A stretch of 49,635 bases of DNA from Aeribacillus composti (GTDB lineage: Bacteria; Bacillota; Bacilli; Bacillales; Aeribacillaceae): NCBI RefSeq assembly GCF_007827555.1, contig NZ_VISS01000035.1:1-49635 (forward strand), written 5' to 3'. Position numbers and translations under genes: made by a program. The notes beneath the pieces are model-generated. The model saw nothing but the letters and a program-made list of their open reading frames with translations, searched no databases and was not told the DNA's origin. Each line of letters begins with the position of its first letter. The first letter of the stretch is position 1. Below are positions 15,959 through 24,867 of the stretch, one piece after another.

Positions 15959-17464
15959 TTATTTCTGCACAAGTTCTTTTTGTGGAGATACCCAAGTATC
16001 ATTGAGCCAACCGTTTAGATCGTAATCATCCAAAGCGGAATCGACAAACTCTTTAAATCGGTCGGAATCTCCAGTTGCATCAGCAATTTTTAACGTCTCT
16101 AGACGAATGTTCTCATGGTTGCCCGCATAGTTGATTTCATAAAGCTCATGACGTCCGCCAAATTCCGTTCCGATCGCATCCCAAATCATTTTCATCAATT
16201 TCACCCGCTCTTTTGCATCAATGCCTGAACCGCGATAATAACGATCGAGATACGGTCGCAGCTCCGGATTTAAAAAGTCGCTGGCACTGGAAGGCAATTG
16301 AATGAGGCCCCCCGCAACGATTTGTTCAAAAATTTGTTTGACGCGCGGCCATACCATTGGAGCGAGCACACGGTAAGCAGCGCCGTACTGAAGGTTCGGA
16401 AGTGCAACGCCATTTTTCGTTTCACAATTGGCTGCCATTGCGGTAGAAAGAGCCCAAAACATATTGCGAAGGGCAATAACCTCACCGATATTTGCCTGAA
16501 CCCCACGAAACTGCTTCGTACCTGCCGCCTCTGTCGCTTTCATTAATAAGCCGACCATAAAGTCAAGCTTGACGGCAAAACGCGTACAACCTTGGAATGT
16601 AAAGCGGTTTACAAATCCCGTTTCAACAAAAAACCCGTTTACTACGTTTACATTTTTGTAGGCAAGTACGTTCTCCCAAGGAATAAATACATTATCTAAT
16701 ACAATGACTGCATCGTTTTCATCAAAACGGCTGGAAAGCGGATAATCAAACGGAGAACCTAATGTTTTTGCGATTTGTTCATACGATTGACGGCTGATCA
16801 TTTTTACGCCAGGCGCATTCATCGGTACAAAGAAGACGAGTGCATGGCTTTGATCACCATCTCCTAAATCTTGAGCTCCATAGTTAGAGACGAAGTTATA
16901 ATGAGTTAGTGCAGCTGCCGTTCCCACCATTTTGGCACCGTTTACAATAATACCGTCATCCCGCTCTTTTACAGCGCGAACATAAACATCTTTATTTTCA
17001 TGAAGAGGTTTTGAACGGTCGACCTGCGGATTAATAATCGTATGGTTAATAAACGGAACTTCTTTTGTTGTTTTTTTGTACCAATGTCGCGCATTGTCCT
17101 CAAAACCTTCGTAATAATCCGCAAACGCTTTCAAATGTGCTGTGAAAGAAGCTTTATAATCAGGGGTGCGCCCCATAAAGCCATAGCTCAGCTTGGCCCA
17201 TTGTGCAATCGCATCTCTTGCTTCTAAAAGATCTTGAGCATTTTTTGGTTCTTTAAAAAATTTGTGAGTTTGATAGCCTTCTTCAGTAGTCGTCGTTAAA
17301 ATTTTTCCCATCTGTTCATCATGAAGAGCATCATACATTCTTGCTATGGAGCGAGCAGAGTTTTCGTAGGCAGAATGTGTTGTAACATCATCAATCTTTT
17401 CTCCATTTAAATAAACAACCCTGTTATCTCTTAAACTTTCTAAATATTCCTTACCATTCATCAT
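15959..17464 (-). CDS. pheA1: Phenol 2-monooxygenase oxygenase component (HpaB family)
   Basis: This 501-residue FADH2-dependent monooxygenase hydroxylates phenol to catechol; it belongs to the 4-hydroxyphenylacetate 3-hydroxylase (HpaB) family with an acyl-CoA-dehydrogenase-like fold. Visible features are the N-terminal HpaB domain (about 5-270, with FINHTIINPQVDRS and VNGAKMVGTAA) and the C-terminal helical domain (about 280-485, with FTFQGCTRFAVKLDFMVG). The partner reductase follows directly. The neighbouring catechol dioxygenase makes phenol the likeliest substrate, though 4-hydroxyphenylacetate or chlorophenols remain possible. The start codon is ATG 17464 or the adjacent ATG 17461, both behind AGGAAGGTGA. 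It is the first gene of the catabolic transcript. Confidence 0.92.
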   Translation of the reverse strand: MMNGKEYLESLRDNRVVYLNGEKIDDVTTHSAYENSARSIARMYDALHDEQMGKILTTTTEEGYQTHKFFKEPKNAQDLLEARDAIAQWAKLSYGFMGRTPDYKASFTAHLKAFADYYEGFEDNARHWYKKTTKEVPFINHTIINPQVDRSKPLHENKDVYVRAVKERDDGIIVNGAKMVGTAAALTHYNFVSNYGAQDLGDGDQSHALVFFVPMNAPGVKMISRQSYEQIAKTLGSPFDYPLSSRFDENDAVIVLDNVFIPWENVLAYKNVNVVNGFFVETGFVNRFTFQGCTRFAVKLDFMVGLLMKATEAAGTKQFRGVQANIGEVIALRNMFWALSTAMAANCETKNGVALPNLQYGAAYRVLAPMVWPRVKQIFEQIVAGGLIQLPSSASDFLNPELRPYLDRYYRGSGIDAKERVKLMKMIWDAIGTEFGGRHELYEINYAGNHENIRLETLKIADATGDSDRFKEFVDSALDDYDLNGWLNDTWVSPQKELVQK

Positions 17465-17603
17465 CTTTTATCACCTTCCTAAATGAAAATATAATGAACT
17501 GGTATTTCCTCTACGGTTCTATCATATAATTGATTTGAATTTTCAGACAATGACAGCGTTTGTTTAAAAATCATTGAAAACTAAACAATTGTTGTTGAAA
17601 ATA

Positions 17604-17686
17604 CACAAAAAAGACTGCCTCATTGCCAAACACCAGCATTGCGTCAAAATGGCAACAAGCTGGCGATTTGAGCGTGAGACAGTCTT
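17604..17686 (-). terminator. Terminator-like long hairpin upstream of pheA1
   Basis: AAGACTGCCTCA (17611-17622) pairs, with one mismatch, with TGAGACAGTCTT (17675-17686). CACCAGC and GCTGGCG can pair inside. On the minus strand a T6 run follows. It could end a transcript coming from the region of the yyaL-like gene, or be an end of a decayed mobile element. Confidence 0.55.
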
Positions 17687-18034
17687 CTCAAATAATATTC
17701 ATACATATCTTGGCTTCGATTGCTTCCGGTGAATAGTCTCCAGGCGTTTTTTATCATATAATGCTCATACATATCCCTGTCTAATGTACTGAAATGTTGT
17801 AATCACATTTCCCGCTGATCTTTCAATGACCTAGCAATGTGAACTTTCTGAATCCCTTGTGCTATCTGGGCATTGCTCTTTATTCCAATATGTTTGCGGC
17901 ACCGCCGATAAGATCAGCGTTTCTTCTGCGCTGTCAGAAGCCGAATCGTCAGCAATCGGATCAAGTCACCGATCAGAAAGTGCTCTTTAAACTGCAAACG
18001 AACGACTCCCCGTTTTCAGGATTGTCCTTTCACA

Positions 18035-18112
18035 TAAAAACCCCAGTCCGAGGCAGACTTTCAGAACATCGTATTAAATGCATCGTTTTTTACTGTCTGC
18101 CTGTCGGGGATA
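18035..18112 (+). repeat. Degenerate dispersed hairpin repeat, copy B
   Basis: This ~78-bp element begins AAAAACCCC, carries GAGGCAGACTTTC and TTAAATGCATCG, and closes with GTCTGCCTGTCGGGG, whose ends pair (GGCAGAC/GTCTGCC and CCCC/GGGG). It matches 8385-8465 in the same orientation. It lies 20 bases from the stop of the yyaL-like gene and may serve as its terminator. Confidence 0.5.
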
Positions 18113-18131
18113 ATAGTATCGTACATTTTCA

Positions 18132-20265
18132 TTATAAGTTCAATGTATTTATAACTTCCTCTACATCTGTTGTCGGCTGTTGGCAGGCAAAGTTTTCACA
18201 TATATAAATAGTTGTTTCATTATTGATCATGCGATAATTTTTCGCAAATTCCGCAATTTGTGCAAATTGATTTGGATCTTCAGCAACTAACACTGAAAGT
18301 TCCATTGTATACGCCTGTTGAATACGATTCAATAATCTTTTCCTTTTGCTGCAATCTTTCGGACCAATAATGACAACCTCTTTTTGCGGCAGCTGTTCCA
18401 TCAAAAGGCTTTGCAAGAAAAACGTATGACCGCTTGGGTATTTCTCCACTTCCTCTTTAAAAATAGAATACATTTGCTGAACGCTTTCGTGTAAATCCAA
18501 ATTGCCGGTCAGCCTGCTCAATTTCAAAAGCGCGAAGGCCGCAACGCTGTTTCCTGAAGGGAGCGCACCATCATAAATTTCCTTCTCCTTGACAAGCATT
18601 GCTTCACTGTCATGACCTGTGAAGAAAAATCCGCCATTTTCTTGATCCCAAAAAAGATCAATCATTTTATCAGCAAGCTGTTTACCTTTATGCAAATAAG
18701 TTAAATTAAATGTTGCTTCATACATTTCGATATAGGCCCAAAGAAGGTATGCATAATCATCAATGAACGCCTGTTGTTTTACTTCGCCATCGCGATAGCG
18801 CACCATAACTCTTCCGTCTACAATTAAATGATTTTCAATAAAATCCAGCGCCTTTTTTGCCATTTCGATATATGCTTCCTGATCAAAAACAGCTCCTGCT
18901 TTTGCTAGTGCAGCAATCATGAGAGCATTCCACGCGGTCAGCACTTTATCATCAACATGGGGAAACGGTCTTTCAATTCGTTTTTCAAAAAGCTTTTGTC
19001 TCGCCTGCTCCAATTGCTCTTTCAGCTCTTCCAGCCCCATTTGATAGGTAATTGCCGCTTTTTCTTCATTCGTATGAATGAGATTCGGGATATTTTTTCC
19101 TTCAAAGTTCCCTTCTTCAGTTATATCGTAAATATGACAAAACTGTTCGCCTAGTTCCTGCCCGAGAATCTCTACCACTTCCTGTTTTGTCCATACGTAA
19201 AATTTCCCTTCCTCCCCCTCAGAATCTGCATCAATGGCAGAATAAAAAGACCCTGATTCATTCCGCATGTCCCGTCGGACAAATTCAATAATTTGTTCTG
19301 CAATTGTTTTAAATTGAGGGTTTTGGGTCACTTGATAGGCCTCGGAGAATGTATAAAGCAAAAGGGCATTATCGTACAGCATTTTTTCAAAATGCGGAAC
19401 GAGCCACATGGCATCTGTCGAATATCTGGCAAATCCGAAGCCGATATGATCCCAAATCCCTCCCTTTGCCATTTGCACAAGCGTTTTATTCACAAAATAA
19501 AGAGCATTTTCATGTTTAGTCCATTCGTGATATTTCATTAAAAACATGAGCATGTGAGGAATGGGGAACTTCGGTGCCTGACCAAACCCTCCATAAATTG
19601 TGTCAAAATTGCTTGAAAGCTGATGAAACGTTTCATGAAGAACGCTTTGCTTCAGCTCACCTTTCTTATTTCGACTGGCATTTTTATTTAAAACTTCCGT
19701 TATGCGTGCTGCTGTCTTTTCAATTTTTTCATGCTCTTTTTGATAAATTTCCGAAAGCTGCTGCAACACATCGATAAATCCCGGACGGCCAAAACGGCTT
19801 TGCTTAGGAAAATAAGTGCCTGCATAAAAAGGTTTTTGATCCGGTGTGATAAATACATTGAGCGGCCATCCGCCTTGCCCCGTGAGAATCTGGCATACCC
19901 TCATATATATGGAATCAATATCTGGTCGCTCCTCACGATCTACTTTTATAGCGACAAACCGTTCATTTAATATCTTTGCAACTTCTTCATCTTCAAAGCT
20001 TTCATGAGCCATGACATGGCACCAGTGACATGTAAACTTTATATCCACCTTTTAATTATTAATATATTAGCCCATTACAGGGCTAGGAATAGCCGATAGA
20101 CACAAGTACAGGCTTTCCTTCTCTTTTTGCTTTTTGGAAAGCTTCAGGTGACCATTCCAACCAATTCACAGGATTTGTTTCATGTTGCTTCAAGTAAGGA
20201 CTTTTTGACAAGACTAACCAATTGTATTTTTCGTTATAACGTTCACGTTCGAGATATTCCTTCAT
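18132..20265 (-). pseudogene. yyaL: YyaL-type thioredoxin-domain protein, split by a 52-nt insert
   Basis: Two adjacent frames together make a protein of the YyaL/SSP411 family (DUF255 thioredoxin-like domain plus an alpha/alpha-barrel of the N-acylglucosamine 2-epimerase type, normally about 680 residues). The first part (20265 to 20083, 60 codons, start ATG 20265 behind AAGGAAGTG) ends at [10 protein letters not shown] and TAG. The second (638 residues ending at 18132) resumes at [19 protein letters not shown], the exact continuation in the family. Between them are 52 extra bases (20034-20085), which also shift the frame. The redox CxxC motif is at the very join. The long second frame is otherwise intact and could be made separately from a GTG at 20048, or more likely an internal ATG. 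I call it a pseudogene, with recoding or splicing as less likely options. Confidence 0.75.
20034..20085 (-). other. 52-nt insert with stop codon and hairpin inside the yyaL-like gene
   Basis: Read on the minus strand, the insert starts with TAG directly after a sense TCC codon. It forms a 6-bp hairpin TAGCCC-TGTAAT-GGGCTA, continues AT-rich with TAATAATTAA, then carries AAAAGGTGG shortly before the resumed frame at ACA TGT CAC. No target-site duplication is evident. The layout (stop plus hairpin directly after the last codon, ribosome-like site before the restart) is what a translational bypass would need, but matching take-off and landing codons are not seen. Confidence 0.6.
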
Positions 20266-20571
20266 TAATGTAACACTTCCTTTTATCAAATATTAGAACG
20301 CTTCTTCCATCTTCGCATGAACGGTTGTCCATAAGACCGTATAAAAGTATTTGCTAGAAAGAAACGTCCATCTATATTTTACCAGTTATTTTCCGCAAAA
20401 TATACTTAACAAAGTAACTTCAGGTAAATAAAATTATACATTCATTTCTTCATCATAAGTCAATTCAACAAATGTTAGTTAACCCCTGTTGGCAACATAT
20501 ACATAGAATGTTTGAAGAACGTTATTGTTAACTAAATATTGTAAATAAATAAAATAAGTGGATTCTCCCTT

Positions 20572-20609
20572 TCCACACAGGAGACTGAATATTCAGTCTC
20601 CTGTGTGGA
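20572..20609. repeat. 38-bp perfect palindrome
   Basis: TCCACACAGGAGACTGAAT followed directly by its exact reverse complement makes a 19+19 bp inverted repeat with no spacer and no mismatch. It lies in the middle of the AT-rich non-coding region and is itself GC-richer than its surroundings. No T run follows on either strand, so a standard terminator is not indicated. Confidence 0.9.
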
Positions 20610-21082
20610 GGAAATATACCTCTCTATTCTAAATCCATTTCAGAGATACCCTATCTAACTTACATTACACAAAATTCTTGACGGTACCATATTATTTTTA
20701 TGGATATTTTATTAGCAAATATAAAATCATTCACTTAATGTCCTTAAATTAGTGATTATAAAATCACCAACAGTTATATTCATTTGAACCAATATATTTT
20801 TAGCAACGTTTCATCACAATATCATCCAACAAAAAAGCCAGCGTTTACTGCTGACTTCATATGTTTTATTAAACTATAGCACTTTTGTGCACAATTATGC
20901 AGGGTGGGAATATGATCATGTGCATTTTTGCACAACCTGCTCAGTTTATGAATAAAAACGGTTTTATGATGGAACAAGTGAAATAGATCAGGTAAATAAT
21001 GAAAGCAATATGTTTGTTTGTTATTTGGTGAAATGATCATTATCATAAATAAGCAAAAAAACGGCTTAATTTTCATAAATGG

Positions 21083-21163
21083 TTTCCGAACAAGTCCCTA
21101 AAATAAATCAAGTAGAGAAAAACGAGCTGTTTTTCTCTACTGATTTTGTATGACTTCGATTTT
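21083..21163 (+). repeat. Dispersed ~80-bp hairpin repeat, copy 2
   Basis: This copy carries AAGTCCCTAAAATAAATC, a 12-bp stem AGTAGAGAAAAA (21111-21122) / TTTTTCTCTACT (21130-21141), and CGATTTTGATCT. It matches the minus strand of positions 1-82. Its hairpin also lies downstream of the minus-strand GH18 gene and may serve as its terminator. Confidence 0.55.
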
Positions 21164-21228
21164 GATCTGCAAACAGTTGACGCCTTCTTCTTTCAGAATG
21201 TTGCGGGCTAATGCCATTTTTTCTCCGC

Positions 21229-22416
21229 TTAGTGTCTTTGAATAATAAACTCCTCTTCAAGCAAAGTCCAATTTTGAGGGAAAGGCTCGCCAAGCACCCA
21301 ATATGCCACTCCATTCAGTCCGTATTCTTTTACGAGATTAAACTTTGCCTGCATGCTTTGTTCATTTTCAAACCAGACCTCATGTGTTTTGTTTTGATCA
21401 TCGGTGTAGCGAAACCAAGGTGCCTGCGCCTCGTTGTCATACTGAATTTCAACTCCTTCTTTCGCCGCTAGGTCTGCTGCTTCCGCCGGAGCGATTCGTT
21501 TGGCAAATTTTCCGCCTTTTTTGTATGGTAAAGTCCAATCGTACCCATACAAAGGGGCGCCCATCACAATTTTGTTTCGCGGAATGACGGAAACGGCATA
21601 ATCCAGTACTTTGCGAACTTGCGGAATCGGTGACACCGCCATTGGCGGACCGCCGGACCATCCCCATTCATACGTCATCAAAATAACAAAATCTGCTAAC
21701 TCTCCATGTCTCTTATAATCATGGGCTCCGTGCCATGGTCCTCTTTGTTCATCACTCGTTTTTGGGGCCAATGCAGTTGAAACCGTAAAACCGGCTTTAC
21801 GAACCTGCGGCAAAATCGTTTCGAGAAAGCCGTTATACAGCTCACGATCCTTTTCCCGAATATGTTCAAAATCGATATTTAAAGCTTTATATCCTTTTGC
21901 TTTCATCGTCTGAATAACGCCATTGATCAAACTTTTAAAGGCTGTTTTATCTGTAAAGATCCGATGAGCAATATCCGGTGAAAAATTTCCTTCTGTAAAA
22001 TTGGTGATGACCATCATCGGAATCGCACCGGATTTTTTAGCAGCTGCGAGTGCTTCACTGTCTTCAATTGGAACAAGACTTCCATCGGCGTTCACTCGGT
22101 AACTGAAAAAAGCTACATATGATAAATGCTGGCTGACACCTTTTAAGTCAGAAACGGATTGCTGCGGAGTGATCGGCTCAAGAAATCCAATTGAGTTAAT
22201 AGGTCTTTTGTCGCGGGCCGTCTGATCAGGGTTTACCTTTTGGATTCGTTTTGCTGGAGATTGGCTATGCTGTATCCTAATGAGCGAGCTATCTCCTTCA
22301 TTCTGAGTTGTCGTTCCTTGCTGTTGATCATAAGAAGCGCCCTGCTTTTTATCATTTCCATTTCCGCATCCAGAAAGAGCGAGCGAAAGGCAGAGCAAAA
22401 TGACAAATTTTCTCAT
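21229..22416 (-). CDS. GH18 family lipoprotein (spore/cell-wall hydrolase type)
   Basis: This 395-residue secreted lipoprotein has a lipobox LALSGC (Cys17) followed by a low-complexity linker of about 50 residues and a glycoside hydrolase family 18 barrel from about residue 75 to the end. The catalytic strand reads ALNIDFEHI, with Glu184 as the acid; this form (NIDFE) is typical of the YaaH/SleL/YdhD group, which acts on spore cortex or cell-wall peptidoglycan, more than of true chitinases. No LysM domain is present. Other barrel strands are VILMTYEWGWSGGPP and VMGAPLYGYDW. I chose ATG 22416 (GGAG 8 bases upstream) over the adjacent GTG. It appears monocistronic. A role in germination or wall turnover is inferred. 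Confidence 0.85.
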   Translation of the reverse strand: MRKFVILLCLSLALSGCGNGNDKKQGASYDQQQGTTTQNEGDSSLIRIQHSQSPAKRIQKVNPDQTARDKRPINSIGFLEPITPQQSVSDLKGVSQHLSYVAFFSYRVNADGSLVPIEDSEALAAAKKSGAIPMMVITNFTEGNFSPDIAHRIFTDKTAFKSLINGVIQTMKAKGYKALNIDFEHIREKDRELYNGFLETILPQVRKAGFTVSTALAPKTSDEQRGPWHGAHDYKRHGELADFVILMTYEWGWSGGPPMAVSPIPQVRKVLDYAVSVIPRNKIVMGAPLYGYDWTLPYKKGGKFAKRIAPAEAADLAAKEGVEIQYDNEAQAPWFRYTDDQNKTHEVWFENEQSMQAKFNLVKEYGLNGVAYWVLGEPFPQNWTLLEEEFIIQRH

Positions 22417-22850
22417 CACAACATCTCCTCTTGTTTTTTCTTATACTTCCTAAACAAGAGGATGAATATTCCCGAGTTTTTCACTTCTGTCCATAGATTC
22501 AGCAAATATGCGCTGGAAAAAGTATTTAAAAAAGACTGTCGCAAAATTACATAGGAATTTTTCATCTGCTGTTGACCTTTTTACAGTTCCATTTTGCTGC
22601 GTGTTTCTCCGTACATTTTTTTCATCAGCTGCTTCGAATTTTTTTATTTACATCCTGAGCTCCAGAAGTTGCAATTTTTTTTTTGCAGTCCTTCTACATA
22701 CCGTTTGGAGTTACTTAAAAATTTTTAGAACGAATGTTGTTGATGCCTATCCATACATTTTTTCAAAAAAGACTGGTCAAATTTAACAAAATGTTATATA
22801 GTGTGTATATAGATATACACAGTAAAACAGTTCACTTGGAGGAGATCAAT
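22417..22850. other. Divergent intergenic region, GH18 gene and GntR/ABC operon
   Basis: No supported gene lies here; the plus-strand frames are T-rich and lack ribosome sites. The right end holds the promoter and operator of the transporter operon. The middle is T-rich on the plus strand with several long T tracts. Confidence 0.4.
22795..22821 (+). promoter_or_regulatory. -10 region and GntR-type operator of the ABC operon
   Basis: TATATA (22795-22800) is a plausible -10. It is followed by TGTGTATATAGATATACACA (22802-22821), a perfect 9+2+9 palindrome. YtrA-subfamily GntR repressors bind palindromes with GTGTA/TACAC half-sites, and the second gene of the operon encodes such a repressor. Autorepression is therefore likely. 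Confidence 0.65.
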
Positions 22851-23576
22851 ATGAACGATTGGAAGGAAGCGTTTTGGCTAGCAAAGTTTGAATTAAAAAA
22901 ATTGAAATCAGGGTTTGCAATGCTTGCCTTGATGGCCATCATGTTTTCGATGTTTTTCGCCACTGTCATTCCGAAAAATATGGAAAGAAGCACCGTTATG
23001 CTAGATATTTTTTTCTTTATTGTATTTGGTTTTGGAACTGCATGGATCAAACCGAAAGAATTTAATCATCAAAAAATAGGCGGCGACTTTTGGGCATCTC
23101 CTTTTTTTATTACACTTAGGCAGCTGCCGATCCAAAAGGATGTGCTCATTAAGAGCAGATTTATTATTTTTTTCGCTTTTGCCGTTCCTTACTATTTAGG
23201 AATATCTATTCTTACCTATGCGTTTTCTCCTGATCTTAGAGCAGCGTTGGACTTAAAGGAATATTTCGCATTTATCATGATTTGGATTGGTATCGGCATT
23301 CATTTAGGAGCTTCGTTTCCAGCTAGTGATGTCGGCTACCGGCTTTCGACGGTGAATTTTGTCCTTTATATATTCGCTTTATTTTTTGGATTCATGTTTA
23401 TCTTTACGATATTTAACGTTTTATATGGAAACGGCTTTGTGCCTTTGACGATGCTCATGGCGGAAAAATGGCCTCTAGTAAGTATTATTGCGTCAGTTCT
23501 TTTCGCTGCTATAGGCGTGCTCTACTCGCAAAAATATATGTCCAAAAAAATTGAAAAAATGGATTATTTATTTTAA
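22851..23576 (+). CDS. ABC-2 type membrane protein, first gene of YtrA-type operon
   Basis: This 241-residue protein has about six hydrophobic segments and is probably the permease partner of the first ATPase of the operon; no specific family motif was recognised. Hydrophobic stretches lie around residues 20-38, 48-66, 100-120, 140-158, 170-195 and 210-230. I chose ATG 22851 because GGAGGAG lies 6 bases upstream; the longer frame to 22734 crosses the operator. It is followed by the GntR gene after 15 bases. Confidence 0.8.
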   Translation: MNDWKEAFWLAKFELKKLKSGFAMLALMAIMFSMFFATVIPKNMERSTVMLDIFFFIVFGFGTAWIKPKEFNHQKIGGDFWASPFFITLRQLPIQKDVLIKSRFIIFFAFAVPYYLGISILTYAFSPDLRAALDLKEYFAFIMIWIGIGIHLGASFPASDVGYRLSTVNFVLYIFALFFGFMFIFTIFNVLYGNGFVPLTMLMAEKWPLVSIIASVLFAAIGVLYSQKYMSKKIEKMDYLF

Positions 23577-23591
23577 GAAGGAGGAAGTTGA

Positions 23592-23990
23592 ATGGAGCTT
23601 CCTATTCAGATAGCAAAAGATTCTCCGGAGCCTATTTATTATCAATTGGAAGAACAAATTAAAGCGCTGATTGCAAGCGGTCAGCTTCCTGCTGGTTCGC
23701 CGCTGCCTTCGATCCGCGCCCTTTCAAAAGACCTTGAAATTAGTGTGATTACGACTAGACGCGCCTACCAAAATCTTGAATATGAAGGGTTTATCCAGAC
23801 AACACAAGGGAAAGGAACGTTTGTAGCTGACATAGACGATACTAAAAAAGAAAAAGTAAAGACAGAAACGGTGTACAAAGCTATTCAAACCGCGGTACAA
23901 ACGGCGCTCCGCCATGACTATACGTTTGCAGAGATTGAGCAAATCTTTCAACAAGTAATGGTTGAATTGCGAGAAAAGGAGGGTTCTTAA
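23592..23990 (+). CDS. GntR family repressor, YtrA subfamily
   Basis: This 132-residue regulator has an N-terminal winged helix (about 10-80: PIYYQLEEQIKALIASGQLPAGSPLPSIRALS is typical of GntR) and only a short C-terminal helical part, which defines the YtrA subfamily. Such proteins repress adjacent ABC transporter operons and are often relieved by cell-wall-active antibiotics. AAGGAGGAAG precedes the ATG. The stop overlaps the next start in TAATG. The presumed operator is the palindrome at 22802-22821. Confidence 0.9.
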   Translation: MELPIQIAKDSPEPIYYQLEEQIKALIASGQLPAGSPLPSIRALSKDLEISVITTRRAYQNLEYEGFIQTTQGKGTFVADIDDTKKEKVKTETVYKAIQTAVQTALRHDYTFAEIEQIFQQVMVELREKEGS

Positions 23991-24865
23991 TGCAGCCTTG
24001 GTTAGAAATCATGCAGTTAAGAAAAACGATCGATGATTTTCAATTAGGGCCAATTGATCTTTCATTTGAGCCTGAAACGATTCATGCACTCATTGGGAAA
24101 AACGGAGCTGGTAAAAGTACATTAATGAAAATGCTGATGAATCTTGCGAAAAAAGATGAGGGGCAGATCCGCTTATTTGGTCAATCAATACAAAATCGTG
24201 ATGAAAGCTGGAAGCAGCACATCTCGTACCTGCCGCAGACGTTGATTGGATGCAATTCCTTTACCGGATTGGAATTGATGAAGCTCACTTCCCATTGGTA
24301 TTCAACATGGGATCAGAAATATTTCGACCAGCTTGTACAAATGTTCGATATCCCTTTAAGAAAGCTATATCGAAATTTATCACAAGGTGTTCAAAAGAAA
24401 TTAAGCATCGCTTTAACTTTAGCCTGCGATACCGACATTTTGATTCTTGATGAACCAACCGCTCATATGGATATCCCTTCAAAACAAATGCTGATGGATA
24501 TTCTCGTAGAATGGATGGAAAGAAGCGAAAAGCTGATGATCATTGCCAGCCATCAAACAGATGATATTCGAAAGCTTGCTGATTATCTAATTGTACTGAA
24601 AAACGGACAATTGCTTGGAAAATTTGAAAAAGAAGAATTAGCCAGCAGATATAAACGTTACTTTTTGCAGCAGCCTCTGCCAAATAAACCGATACCGGGT
24701 GAAATTGGAAGAAAAGGAAAGCAAATTGTCATCACTCAACAACAAGAAAATACAGAACAGTATTTAATAGAGCATCAATACGATTGGATCAAAGCAGAAT
24801 CGTTAGAGTTGGAAGAGATTATCACGATTATGCTCAATCAACCAATTTATCAGAAAGGAACATAA
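23990..24865 (+). CDS. ABC transporter ATP-binding protein (YtrB type)
   Basis: This 291-residue ATPase has Walker A GKNGAGKST (about 36-44), a variant signature LSQGVQKKLSI, Walker B ILILDEPTAHMD and switch His in ASHQTDD. The Gln after LS in the signature replaces the usual Gly or Lys and is seen in YtrB-like ATPases. The last ~70 residues form a C-terminal extension. It is translationally coupled to the repressor and precedes a second ATPase by 2 bases. With the first membrane protein it should form one transporter. Confidence 0.9.
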   Translation: MQPWLEIMQLRKTIDDFQLGPIDLSFEPETIHALIGKNGAGKSTLMKMLMNLAKKDEGQIRLFGQSIQNRDESWKQHISYLPQTLIGCNSFTGLELMKLTSHWYSTWDQKYFDQLVQMFDIPLRKLYRNLSQGVQKKLSIALTLACDTDILILDEPTAHMDIPSKQMLMDILVEWMERSEKLMIIASHQTDDIRKLADYLIVLKNGQLLGKFEKEELASRYKRYFLQQPLPNKPIPGEIGRKGKQIVITQQQENTEQYLIEHQYDWIKAESLELEEIITIMLNQPIYQKGT

Positions 24866-24867
24866 AT

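Larger units (their letters stand above)
17465..18131. other. Upstream region of pheA1 with relics and hairpins
   Basis: No intact gene is seen. It should carry the pheA1 promoter near 17470-17560, but no clear boxes were found. It also contains a terminator-like hairpin (17611-17686), a minus-strand relic frame beginning MYEHYMIKNAWRLFTG (about 17775-17650), and repeat copy B (18035-18112). Confidence 0.4.
20266..21228. other. Long AT-rich non-coding region
   Basis: Almost 1 kb without a convincing gene. It holds an inverted pair TTAGTTAAC (20475-20483) / GTTAACTAA (20527-20535), the 38-bp perfect palindrome at 20572-20609, a TGTGCA/TGCACA hairpin near 20922-20937, and dispersed repeat copy 2. 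A 26-codon minus-strand frame (21217 to 21137, MALARNILKEEGVNCLQIKI...) has a GGAG site 5 bases upstream, but overlaps the hairpin repeat and is unproven. The promoter of the yyaL-like gene should lie near 20290-20400. Confidence 0.4.

Noticed and set aside
17839-18207. Plus-strand frame of 122 codons near repeat copy B
   Set aside because: It overlaps the repeat and the end of the yyaL-like gene, has no ribosome site and no family features.
20034-20085. Group II or group I intron as the insert in the yyaL-like gene
   Set aside because: At 52 nt it is far too short, and it lacks the GTGYG start and AY end of group II introns.
20822-21076. Minus-strand frame of 84 codons in the AT-rich desert
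   Set aside because: No ribosome site, low-complexity His/Phe/Leu composition, and no neighbours supporting it.
22508-22786. Plus-strand hydrophobic frame before the ABC operon
   Set aside because: It is created by T tracts, runs through the operon promoter region and lacks a start signal.
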